Source of the DNA: a virus
Virus record (IMG/VR): IMGVR_UViG_3300043536_000027
Location: 1-45,645 of that record
Strand: one strand, 5' to 3'
Length of the DNA stretch: 45,645 nucleotides
Shown: one piece after another, positions 27,072-34,039 of the stretch
Layout: each line of letters begins with the position of its first letter
Numbering within the stretch: position 1 is the first letter of the stretch
Notes under the pieces: model-generated
What the model saw: the letters and a program-made list of their open reading frames with translations, nothing else
Told to the model about the DNA's origin: nothing
Database searches by the model: none
Program-made: the position numbers and the translations under genes

Positions 27072-27112
27072 ATCATGTATCCAAGTGTTACCAGATAGTG
27101 ACATTTACCACC

Positions 27113-28054
27113 TCACGATGTTGTAACAACAGGGTTCGATATCGACCATGCTCCCTCCCCACTGTAACCATTCAAAACATCTTGGTCACTTGGGCTTGGG
27201 TTGTTGTCAGTCTGGCATTGATTCCCAGAAGAATCCTCTATCATGAACGGGTATTGCATCCCGAAAAGGTCATCCGGTATTGTTATATTTATATTATTGT
27301 CATTTAAAATTAAAAAATCACATACTTCTCCATTCATAATGACAGAAGACGTATTGCTCAGACCTACCCCACATGCAGACGTAAGGCCCCCCCCATTCAT
27401 CGGGAATAGAGCCACTACCCCAAAGCCAGTCGAATCAACCCCCATGACTTTACCATTATCACCAGTTCCGTTTGGCCATATCCCGGTTGGGTCATTCCCC
27501 TGGCACGTAATGGTAAAACCACCATTGCCATTAGGAAGAACCCATAAAGAACCGTCACCGACTTGGTAAGGGGAATCGACTAGAATATTACTCACATAAA
27601 CACCCTCACCGTGGGACTCTGATCTCAAATATGCAAAAATAGTTACGGGATTCGCAAACCCACCAGTCTCTACCACCTCTCCCACGAAAACCACAGGGAC
27701 ACCGTCCGTTCGTAACGGTTGGCTAGCTATGGGAATAGAAACATAGAAAGTAGATGGGATATATGGAGGTAATCCAATTGCGACCCTCACAATTTCAATA
27801 TTGTCCGAAGGGATAGGTACGCTGCCAAAGGCACCAGGAGTCGTCGGCATACCGGTAGGCGGGACGCCGGCCGATACAGGAAGGTCCGACTCAAAGTAGA
27901 ACGTAGACCCCAAAAGCGTAGCCGCTTGCTCCTGGGACCATTGGATAGCGGCATCGACGTTTGTGTAGTCACCACTCGGCGCAAACGTGGAAGATCCCTC
28001 TGCTGTATCCCCGAGCAGTTCGAGCGTCTTCTTCCGTATCTGCGCTAGGTTCAT
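27113..28054 (-). CDS. Adaptor/neck-type structural protein (313 aa)
   Basis: ATG after AAGGGATAGGGC. The N-terminus (NLAQIRKKTLELLGD ... VDAAIQWSQEQAATLLG ... LPVSAG) has the look of phage head-tail adaptors. The rest is a beta-rich, Gly/Asn-rich extension (about residues 90-313) not found in small adaptors. The A+T content of the C-terminal half is higher than in the neighbours. Probably a tail completion or decoration protein. Confidence 0.6.
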   Translation of the reverse strand: MNLAQIRKKTLELLGDTAEGSSTFAPSGDYTNVDAAIQWSQEQAATLLGSTFYFESDLPVSAGVPPTGMPTTPGAFGSVPIPSDNIEIVRVAIGLPPYIPSTFYVSIPIASQPLRTDGVPVVFVGEVVETGGFANPVTIFAYLRSESHGEGVYVSNILVDSPYQVGDGSLWVLPNGNGGFTITCQGNDPTGIWPNGTGDNGKVMGVDSTGFGVVALFPMNGGGLTSACGVGLSNTSSVIMNGEVCDFLILNDNNINITIPDDLFGMQYPFMIEDSSGNQCQTDNNPSPSDQDVLNGYSGEGAWSISNPVVTTS

Positions 28055-28057
28055 GCC

Positions 28058-28435
28058 CTATCCCTTCACCGTCTTGCTGGCTTGCCCAAGCGGGCCTAAC
28101 CCAATCCCGGCGACAAACGCGGCGTAATACTCACTCGACTTTTTGAGATTCTGGCCCTGCCCAGACTGTTTCAGGAGCCAAGATGCCGCAGCGAACTTGA
28201 GATACTGGTGGAGGTAGGTTTTGATCCTGGCATCCGGAGTATCGGTCAGGTTCACCATTGCGGTGGGTTCTTGGATGTAGCCAACCAGCACATACCCCGT
28301 AGAAGGCTGCCCGTTTAGGAGGATCGTCTGACCGTCCGACTGAATCCACACGGTAGGCTCACCTGTCCGGGACCTCCAGTTCGGGTTCTTCTGGTCCTCG
28401 GTCATGATCTCGCTTTCCCACAGAACCTTGCCCAT
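28058..28435 (-). CDS. Head-tail completion-type protein (125 aa)
   Basis: ATG after GGAGGCATAGGCC. The pattern WRSRTGEPTVWIQSDGQTILLNGQPSTGYVLVGYIQEP followed by YLHQYLKFAAASWLLKQSGQG (quoted in parts) fits small phage adaptor or tail-completion proteins that have a beta half and a helical half. It is flanked by two adaptor-like genes. Exact assignment is not possible. Confidence 0.6.
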   Translation of the reverse strand: MGKVLWESEIMTEDQKNPNWRSRTGEPTVWIQSDGQTILLNGQPSTGYVLVGYIQEPTAMVNLTDTPDARIKTYLHQYLKFAAASWLLKQSGQGQNLKKSSEYYAAFVAGIGLGPLGQASKTVKG

Positions 28436-28438
28436 GGC

Positions 28439-28975
28439 CTATGCCTCCACGTATTGGACGACTTGCGAAAGGGTTTGTGCCACCTGACCAGGAACCGTCA
28501 CTACGCACGTCACATCCAGATATTCCCCAACGCTCAGGCTGACGGAAGATATGGACACGACTTGCCCGTTTGTGGGAGAGAACGACACAGAACCACCCCC
28601 TGATGGGGTCATGGTCCAGGCGTAGGTCACGGGGGTAGGGCCGCCCAGGGGGAGGACATCTACCTCCCACAGCAACGGCAGGTTCAAGAACCCTTCCTCC
28701 GCTGGGACATCCCAGACGGCGGTGAATGCCCCAGCCGGCGAGGTAGCGACGGTCCCAATCTGAACCCCCACTACTCGGCTGACATCAGCCGGCATGATCG
28801 CCGTGTTGCTAGAAACCGGCAGCATCACGTCAACCCGGGTGATGCCCATAAGCTCCGCGACTTCATCGCAGGCAAAGTTGATCGCGTCTGTCGTCATCTC
28901 CTGGGAGAACAGGCGATCATAGGCTCCGTAGCCGATCAGGTTCCGAACATCTGCGGTCAGGTCGGCTAGGTCCAT
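28439..28975 (-). CDS. Adaptor-like protein with Ig/PKD-like insert (178 aa)
   Basis: The N-terminal MDLADLTADVRNLIGYGAYD ... TTDAINFACDEVAELMG ... VMLPVS resembles the adaptor fold, as in the 313-aa gene. Residues about 105-175 (VTYAWTMTPSGGGSVSFSP ... GEYLDVTCVVTVPGQ) look like an Ig/PKD-type beta-sandwich, common on phage virion surfaces. It begins directly after the ATP-grasp gene stop, within GGGGATGGATTTAGATG. Confidence 0.6.
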   Translation of the reverse strand: MDLADLTADVRNLIGYGAYDRLFSQEMTTDAINFACDEVAELMGITRVDVMLPVSSNTAIMPADVSRVVGVQIGTVATSPAGAFTAVWDVPAEEGFLNLPLLWEVDVLPLGGPTPVTYAWTMTPSGGGSVSFSPTNGQVVSISSVSLSVGEYLDVTCVVTVPGQVAQTLSQVVQYVEA

Positions 28976-30259
28976 CTAAATCCATCCCCAAGCCTGAAGC
29001 TTGTCGCGGTCGTTGTTCCACTTGAAACCGATGTCAGTTCGGTATGCCATGTCCGGGATACTCACGGACTTGACCCGTTCGTAGACGTTCTCCTTCGCTT
29101 CCTCCATGGTCTGCCCGAGCCCGACACAGATCACAGCGTAGCCACTGTTCCCGGCCAGGACCCATTCGTTTCCAACCAGCTTCACATCCGAGAGGTAGAT
29201 GCCACTGAGGGTCGGGTCCTTGAACTCCAGTTTTCTCCCCTCTGCGTATTTCTTGAACCCTTCGGGATCCTCGAATGGGTAGGGAGCCACGGTGCAGACC
29301 ACGCACATCTGGAACCCGGATTCCACCTGGAGATTGAACTTGTTGCCATTCCCAAGCGCATCAAAGAAGTCGCCCAAGTTGGATTTGATCCCTTCCATCT
29401 GAAGCCAAACGGTAGGGAAACCGAAACGAGGAGTAAATTCCAGAGGATAGGCCGCCTCCTTGGTGCATATCAGGTTGATGTCAAAATACCCGCTGTAGCC
29501 GGCCGCCCGCAACGGAGCAGCCATCTTCTCTAGCGTTTCATGGTAGAGACGCCCACCACGCTGCCAATAGGCGGTGGTCCCGCTCTCTCCGCAATTTGGG
29601 CCCAGATCATCATTCATAAACTTCTTGTATTCCGTGTTGATAAAGATAGGCTGGATGAACTCCTTGCCATTGAAAAAGCCACCACAGGCAATCTCAACCC
29701 CCTTCACGAACTGCTGGAGTTGAATTTCGTGGATCTTGTGGCCCCACTTCTTCTTGTAGTTCTCCAGGATGGCGAGCACGTCTGAGCCGTCTTCCTGCTT
29801 CCCTACGTAGGTCAGGGCCTTCTCATCCTGGGCCTTGCCACTGGGCTTTGCCACGTAGCGCCCCGGGTTCTGCTTCACGAAGGCTATGGCCTCATCGAAC
29901 GAGGTGAAGTTCCAGTCCGGGATCACCGTCATCCCGGCCTTTTCCATCTCCTCCGACCCGAAGCCACGGTCCATCTCAAGTTTGTCGGAGTAGGGACAAG
30001 GCCCGACGACCGCCTTGCCCTGGGCCCGCAGTTCATCGGCCACCTTGCCGAAATTTGTGTCATCGAAAACGATCAGGTCCGACTCCGCAACGTAAGGCTC
30101 CCAGCGCTTCACCTTCTGGATCAGGCCATCGTTGATGTCCTGGCTGGGCTTATCCTTGATGCAGTAGCGGACACGGTTCCCTTCTCCAAGGAACCGTTTG
30201 CACAACTCGCCGACCCCGCCGAAGTGGGAAACCACCAGGATGGACCGGCCCTTTGCCAT
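28976..30259 (-). CDS. PurD-like ATP-grasp ligase (427 aa)
   Basis: The full length matches GAR synthetase (PurD, about 430 aa). The N-terminal preATP-grasp part is ILVVSHFGGVGELCKRFLGEGNRV. The ATP-binding Lys is in YVAKPSG (Lys138). The central part has QLQQFVKGVEIACGGFFNG, DLGPNCGESG and PLEFTPRFGFP (Glu274, Arg278). The C-terminal domain (GYAVICVGLGQTMEEAKENVYERV ... YRTDIGF) closely follows PurD. PurD joins phosphoribosylamine and glycine. Here the NTGGMGA and E-F-N-x-R-F-G-D signatures are altered (EFTPRFGFP), so the substrate may differ. It is embedded between adaptor genes with 1-base spacing on both sides, favouring a virion-linked or late-infection role. Confidence 0.85.
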   Translation of the reverse strand: MAKGRSILVVSHFGGVGELCKRFLGEGNRVRYCIKDKPSQDINDGLIQKVKRWEPYVAESDLIVFDDTNFGKVADELRAQGKAVVGPCPYSDKLEMDRGFGSEEMEKAGMTVIPDWNFTSFDEAIAFVKQNPGRYVAKPSGKAQDEKALTYVGKQEDGSDVLAILENYKKKWGHKIHEIQLQQFVKGVEIACGGFFNGKEFIQPIFINTEYKKFMNDDLGPNCGESGTTAYWQRGGRLYHETLEKMAAPLRAAGYSGYFDINLICTKEAAYPLEFTPRFGFPTVWLQMEGIKSNLGDFFDALGNGNKFNLQVESGFQMCVVCTVAPYPFEDPEGFKKYAEGRKLEFKDPTLSGIYLSDVKLVGNEWVLAGNSGYAVICVGLGQTMEEAKENVYERVKSVSIPDMAYRTDIGFKWNNDRDKLQAWGWI

Positions 30260-30922
30260 TTAATACCTCAGAATGTTGGAGTGGAACCCCTGACCGAAAT
30301 GGTGCCGCTTGGGGGCGACCGACGCCCGCTTGTAGCCAGCATCTCCGACCAGATTAGCACCACGGAGCGAGCTGCACTCGGTAATGAACTGCGTCTCTAG
30401 CCGCCTGGCCTCGGACTTGTCTTGTCCGGAGCCAGGCAGCGCGAGGAAATGGGCGAGGGCACCATGGACAATAGCGTCCTCGAACTCAGGCCCAAAGCCG
30501 ACTTCATCGAAGTCGCCGATTGGTTTGTAGGCAACATCTGCGATGACCTGGGTGTCGGCTGCGGGCGGGCGATTGGGCCAGAACTGGCCCTGGTCAGTGG
30601 TGTAGGCTGCAATCGTCCCCTCGAATGGGGACAGATTGTGGTAAAGATCCTCCAGCGCCTCTTGGTTGTAGAGCGGTAGGTCCCGCCGATGGCCACTGAG
30701 TTTCGCCCTAAAAATGTAGATCGCCTCTCTCTCGTAAGTAGGGTCGTAGATCGGCTGACAGATCGTGCCGGCCGGGATCGTGAACTCGACAAATTCGCGT
30801 AGAGCGAGGGTTTCCAGAGCCACTTGCCTACACGCGACCTGATACGAAAGCTGGGCCACGCGAGGTTTCAGGTCGTCGCGGAATGGCTCGATTCGGTCAC
30901 GGATGTAGGCATACTGGGTCAT
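30260..30922 (-). CDS. Head-tail adaptor (tail tubular A-like, 220 aa)
   Basis: ATG after GGGGCAACACC. The pattern YQVACRQVALETLALREFVEFTIPAG, then ADVAYKPIGDFDEVGFGPEFEDAIVHGALAHFLALPG and a helical tail (DKSEARRLETQFITECSSLR) is typical of podovirus adaptor proteins that extend the portal (quoted in parts). It follows the small gene after the capsid gene, the expected position. Confident as adaptor type; subunit naming is by analogy. Confidence 0.75.
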   Translation of the reverse strand: MTQYAYIRDRIEPFRDDLKPRVAQLSYQVACRQVALETLALREFVEFTIPAGTICQPIYDPTYEREAIYIFRAKLSGHRRDLPLYNQEALEDLYHNLSPFEGTIAAYTTDQGQFWPNRPPAADTQVIADVAYKPIGDFDEVGFGPEFEDAIVHGALAHFLALPGSGQDKSEARRLETQFITECSSLRGANLVGDAGYKRASVAPKRHHFGQGFHSNILRY

Positions 30923-30934
30923 GGTGTTGCCCCG

Positions 30935-31360
30935 CTAGACGGCCACTGGTTCACTTGGCTTCATGCCCTTTTCGATCTCGGTCAGGATGCGCAGAACCGT
31001 GACCTTCTTCTTGGTCCCAGGTTTCACGTCCACCTTGAACCGCTTGGCCATCTCCCGCAGCTTGGTATCGTCATCGGGAGGGTCCAGACCGAGCAGAAAT
31101 TCGTTGGTGATGTTGGACAGGTCGGTCCCGTTGATGATCGCCTTGCCTTCTTCACTGTCGGCCATGATCAGCCGGCAATGGCCCTGGAGAGACTTCTGGG
31201 TCATCGCGGCATGAACCTGCCACACCCAGAATTCCTCGGACACGCCGCTCGACCTGATCTGGTCAGCGGGACGCTTGCCAGAGGGGAAGGCATCGTATCG
31301 AATGGCAACGGCCTTTCGCGCTTCCTCCCGGTGGTCTTCCATTCCGTCTTTGAGTGCCAT
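30935..31360 (-). CDS. Hypothetical protein between capsid and adaptor (141 aa)
   Basis: ATG after AAGAGGTTTCAC. Charged, probably helical; the C-terminal part (DTKLREMAKRFKVDVKPGTKKKVTVLRILTEIEKG, quoted in parts) looks like a compact basic domain. Not recognised. Separated from the capsid gene by a 67-base gap containing a hairpin. Confidence 0.65.
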   Translation of the reverse strand: MALKDGMEDHREEARKAVAIRYDAFPSGKRPADQIRSSGVSEEFWVWQVHAAMTQKSLQGHCRLIMADSEEGKAIINGTDLSNITNEFLLGLDPPDDDTKLREMAKRFKVDVKPGTKKKVTVLRILTEIEKGMKPSEPVAV

Positions 31361-31384
31361 GTGAAACCTCTTAAAAGGGCGGGA

Positions 31385-31412
31385 CCAGGAGAAGGAACCA
31401 TCCTCCCCCTGG
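31385..31412 (-). terminator. Hairpin after the major capsid gene, weak terminator candidate
   Basis: On the minus strand CCAGGGGGAG pairs with CTTCTCCTGG (with G-U pairs), and TCCCGCCCTTTT follows. The T-run is short and displaced, so partial termination or RNA 3-prime end protection is more likely than full stop. Such elements after capsid genes help set high capsid expression in other phages. Confidence 0.35.
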
Positions 31413-31427
31413 CGACCGCAGGAGAGT

Positions 31428-32393
31428 CTAGGCGACCTTCAGGGGGAAGGCGCCCATGTAGCGGCTATCGGACAGCCCGTAGCCGAACACGTCGAAGGTC
31501 CGGCAAGCGCGGCCGGCCTTGGTCTGCATCTTGAAGTTGATGTCCGTTTCCATGATCTGGCGAACGAACCCGAGCCCGTTCACGTGGCCCAGGACACCCT
31601 GGCAGATATTGGAGACGCTGCCATAGGTCGCGGTGGGGATGGCATCGGTCACGATGATGTCGAACCCAGCCACGCGCATGGAGAAGTCGCCGTCTTCAAT
31701 CGCCTTGGCATTGCGCTCGCCGTTGATCTGGTAAGTGAACTGGTCGGACTGGAGCAGGATCTGCTCAACGTCACTGTTGACCATCGCATACCGGCCCTTG
31801 CGGGGAATACCCATCTGGTTGTAGGCCTTCCGGGCGGCAAGGAACTGGTTGATGATGTAGTCGGGATCAGTCCGGTCGGTGCTGGACACGTAGGTCGGCA
31901 CGGCCGGGTTGTAGGCGACGGTGCCCGGGATCTGGCCTTCGTAGACCATGGTAGGAGCGCCATAGACCGTGGTGATGAGCCCGGCGACGACCACCAGGTA
32001 TTCGTTCTCGGCCATCGCGTCGGCCATCATCCTGGCGATCTGGGACATGAGCGGGAGGTTGATCTCCTTGATGTCCACGATGTCCAGGGTGGGATAGGCG
32101 TAGAAGGCGTTGTTGACCTGGACCGTGAAGTTCGTGCCAGTCGTGACGGTTGGCACCAGGTCCATATTGGCGTAGTACGGCTGGATCGGAGGAGGATTCA
32201 GGACGCGGAAGGTGATCTGGTCACCGAACTGCTCCAGCTTCTTGAGCGCTTCGGTGTTGGCGATCTTGCCGAGATAGGATTCCCGGCGCATCACATCCAT
32301 GGTCAGACCTTCGACGATCTCCTCAATGAGGAGAGCCTGGGAGGCAGCGGGGATACCGGTATTAGCGGTAGGGACGACACGGGTAATAGCCAT
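31428..32393 (-). CDS. Major capsid protein (321 aa)
   Basis: ATG after AAGGAATTCATC. Directly downstream of the scaffold gene. The sequence has the look of an HK97-fold capsid protein: N-terminal arm (residues about 1-40), an E-loop-like stretch (QITFRVLNPPPIQPYYANMDL), a spine helix region (MSQIARMMADAMAENEYLVVVAG) and the P-domain/A-domain block (GRYAMVNSDVEQILLQSDQF, then GDFSMRVAGFDIIVTDAIP). The C-terminus is CRTFDVFGYGLSDSRYMG. The size is in the usual 300-350 range for podovirus-like capsids. Position in the packaging-to-tail order supports the call. Confidence 0.88.
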   Translation of the reverse strand: MAITRVVPTANTGIPAASQALLIEEIVEGLTMDVMRRESYLGKIANTEALKKLEQFGDQITFRVLNPPPIQPYYANMDLVPTVTTGTNFTVQVNNAFYAYPTLDIVDIKEINLPLMSQIARMMADAMAENEYLVVVAGLITTVYGAPTMVYEGQIPGTVAYNPAVPTYVSSTDRTDPDYIINQFLAARKAYNQMGIPRKGRYAMVNSDVEQILLQSDQFTYQINGERNAKAIEDGDFSMRVAGFDIIVTDAIPTATYGSVSNICQGVLGHVNGLGFVRQIMETDINFKMQTKAGRACRTFDVFGYGLSDSRYMGAFPLKVA

Positions 32394-32417
32394 GATGAAT
32401 TCCTTTGTTCAAAGGAA

Positions 32418-33662
32418 CTAGGCCCGCATCAACGTGGACGCAGTGCGCCCATTGAAGTTGAGGCTTTGGGTCAGTTCAAGTCGTTGGCGGAAGAGGTTCC
32501 TCTGCTCCAAAGACCCTTCAGAGAGTCCTTCTCTCATGAACCCTGGCTGGGCCATTTCTTCTGGAGTAAACGGAGTCGGTTGGTTGTTCCTGGGAGCCCG
32601 AGGGACTTCCGGGAGCGCGGACCCGGTGCGCAGATTCGGCGTCGTGTCCATTTCAGGACGGCGTTCTCGCTTCTGGGGCTGTGCGACGGGGGCATTGATC
32701 CCGATGTCCGTCCCAGTGGCCCTGGAAAAGTCGTGCAGCACTTCGAGCACATCGTTCGGGTCGAGAGTGCTTGCCGGACCATCCATGGCGGCGAAAATGT
32801 AGTTCTGCTTTTTCTTGGGCAGAGCGGTGATCCAGTCCAGGAACTCGGGACTGGCCTTGATCTGCTCCAGTTTGGCGGCCGGCACCACTTTGTATATCTC
32901 GGCCTGCACCGCTTCGCTGCGTTGCTTGGCGAAATGCTCGCCCACGCGCTGTGCGGTTGCGTTGGTCTGTTCTCGGATCTGGCTGAGTGCAGCATAGACC
33001 GGAGCGACCAGGGCTTCCATGACGGAGACGGCTTCGGGGAAGTCCTCACGGTAGGTTCGGATCGTAGCCTCATCGGCAGGGTTCAGGTCCGGGGGGACGA
33101 ATGCCGACCCGGTAGCCTTGAGCACTTCCGCCTGTTGGATAAGATCCTGGAACTCCGCGATCTTGGATTCCACCTCCAGCTTGGTTCGATCCAGGCTGGT
33201 CTTCGTCTTCATCATCTCCGACTGTGCCTTGCGGGCGTCGGCTTCCCGCTTATCGAGGCCCTTGGGCTTAGGCTGGGGTTCTGGCTCCGGCTCGGGCCCT
33301 GCCTCGGGTCCTTCCGGGGGAAGGGCTTCCTCGTCGGGCTGGACCTTGTCCTGCTCGTAGGGGCTGACGACAACTTCATGATCGGTCTGGAGGAGGGTGG
33401 ACCCGAAGCCGGTTTCTTCACCGCCCAGGGGGTCCGCGTCTCCTTCGTAATTACTTCCTTCGATGGCTTCGTCCTTGAACACCGTGGCCTTGCCTTCGGC
33501 GTCCACGCTGACCTGGAACCCGGAACCGGAACTCAGTTCGCCAGTCTTCGGGTCCACCGTAATGCCAAGACGTTCCTGGAGTTTGTCCAAGGCCGCCTGA
33601 TCGTTCGGGGACATCTTGGGAACCTTGTAGTCCTTCTTGTGAGGGTTGATGACCTGTGGCAT
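32418..33662 (-). CDS. Scaffold protein (414 aa)
   Basis: ATG after CAGGAGCTAACTA. Strongly acidic N-terminal half with a Pro/Glu stretch (PEGPEAGPEPEPEPQPKPKG), then coiled coil (about residues 140-200, KREADARKAQSEMMKTKTSL) and helical segments. A basic, disordered C-terminus follows (about 320-414), which in scaffolds contacts the coat protein. It lies immediately upstream of the capsid gene. No protease motif is seen. It should direct procapsid assembly and then leave. Confidence 0.8.
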   Translation of the reverse strand: MPQVINPHKKDYKVPKMSPNDQAALDKLQERLGITVDPKTGELSSGSGFQVSVDAEGKATVFKDEAIEGSNYEGDADPLGGEETGFGSTLLQTDHEVVVSPYEQDKVQPDEEALPPEGPEAGPEPEPEPQPKPKGLDKREADARKAQSEMMKTKTSLDRTKLEVESKIAEFQDLIQQAEVLKATGSAFVPPDLNPADEATIRTYREDFPEAVSVMEALVAPVYAALSQIREQTNATAQRVGEHFAKQRSEAVQAEIYKVVPAAKLEQIKASPEFLDWITALPKKKQNYIFAAMDGPASTLDPNDVLEVLHDFSRATGTDIGINAPVAQPQKRERRPEMDTTPNLRTGSALPEVPRAPRNNQPTPFTPEEMAQPGFMREGLSEGSLEQRNLFRQRLELTQSLNFNGRTASTLMRA

Positions 33663-34039
33663 TAGTTAGCTCCTGGCCCCTGGGGATCAGCGAAATGCTG
33701 ACGACCCAGCGTTGGGGCAACGTTGATTTGTTCGATCTGGTTGGGGATGTTGAGGAACAGGTTGAGCAACTGGACCTGGCCCTGGACCCTTGGGCCCTCA
33801 GTGGCAAGGTCGCAGTCCCGCAGAACGTCCACAGCATCCTGATACATGTGTTCGATCATCGTCTTGAAGGTGCTGCCATCCCGGAACAGACTGGACGCCT
33901 GATCTGGCGTAACCCCGTATTGGGAAACGAAGTCCTCGGTCAGGAGGTCCGACTTCTCAGACACGTCCTCGGTCGTATCAGCCATCTCCGGCATGAGCGA
34001 CTTAATCCGCGCGTTGAAGATGTCCCTCTGGTTGGCCAT
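33662..34039 (-). CDS. Hypothetical protein between portal and scaffold (125 aa)
   Basis: ATG after AGGGGATGTAA; its stop shares a base with the scaffold start. Acidic and helical-looking (TEDVSEKSDLLTEDFVSQYGV). Its conserved position suggests a small head-assembly factor, but no motif allows a name. Confidence 0.65.
   Translation of the reverse strand: MANQRDIFNARIKSLMPEMADTTEDVSEKSDLLTEDFVSQYGVTPDQASSLFRDGSTFKTMIEHMYQDAVDVLRDCDLATEGPRVQGQVQLLNLFLNIPNQIEQINVAPTLGRQHFADPQGPGAN

Larger units (their letters stand above)
26385..27104. mobile_element. HNH-AP2 homing cassette with flanking duplication
   Basis: Reading minus, CTATCTGGTAACACTTGGATA (quoted in shortened sense; about 27077-27099) before the cassette and the start of the 230-aa gene after it (about 26388-26408) are near-identical, each encoding LSGNTWI. 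The copies differ at a few bases, so the event is not brand new. The cassette between them holds the promoter, leader hairpin and HNH gene. A fossil start (RBS and ATG at 27104) remains upstream. Confidence 0.6.

Noticed and set aside
26460-27104. 214-aa minus-strand frame opposite the HNH gene
   Set aside because: Only its first nine codons match a gene start; the rest is the antisense of the HNH cassette and its promoter.
31584-33665. 693-aa plus-strand frame
   Set aside because: Antisense shadow of the capsid and scaffold genes, with no ribosome binding site or promoter.
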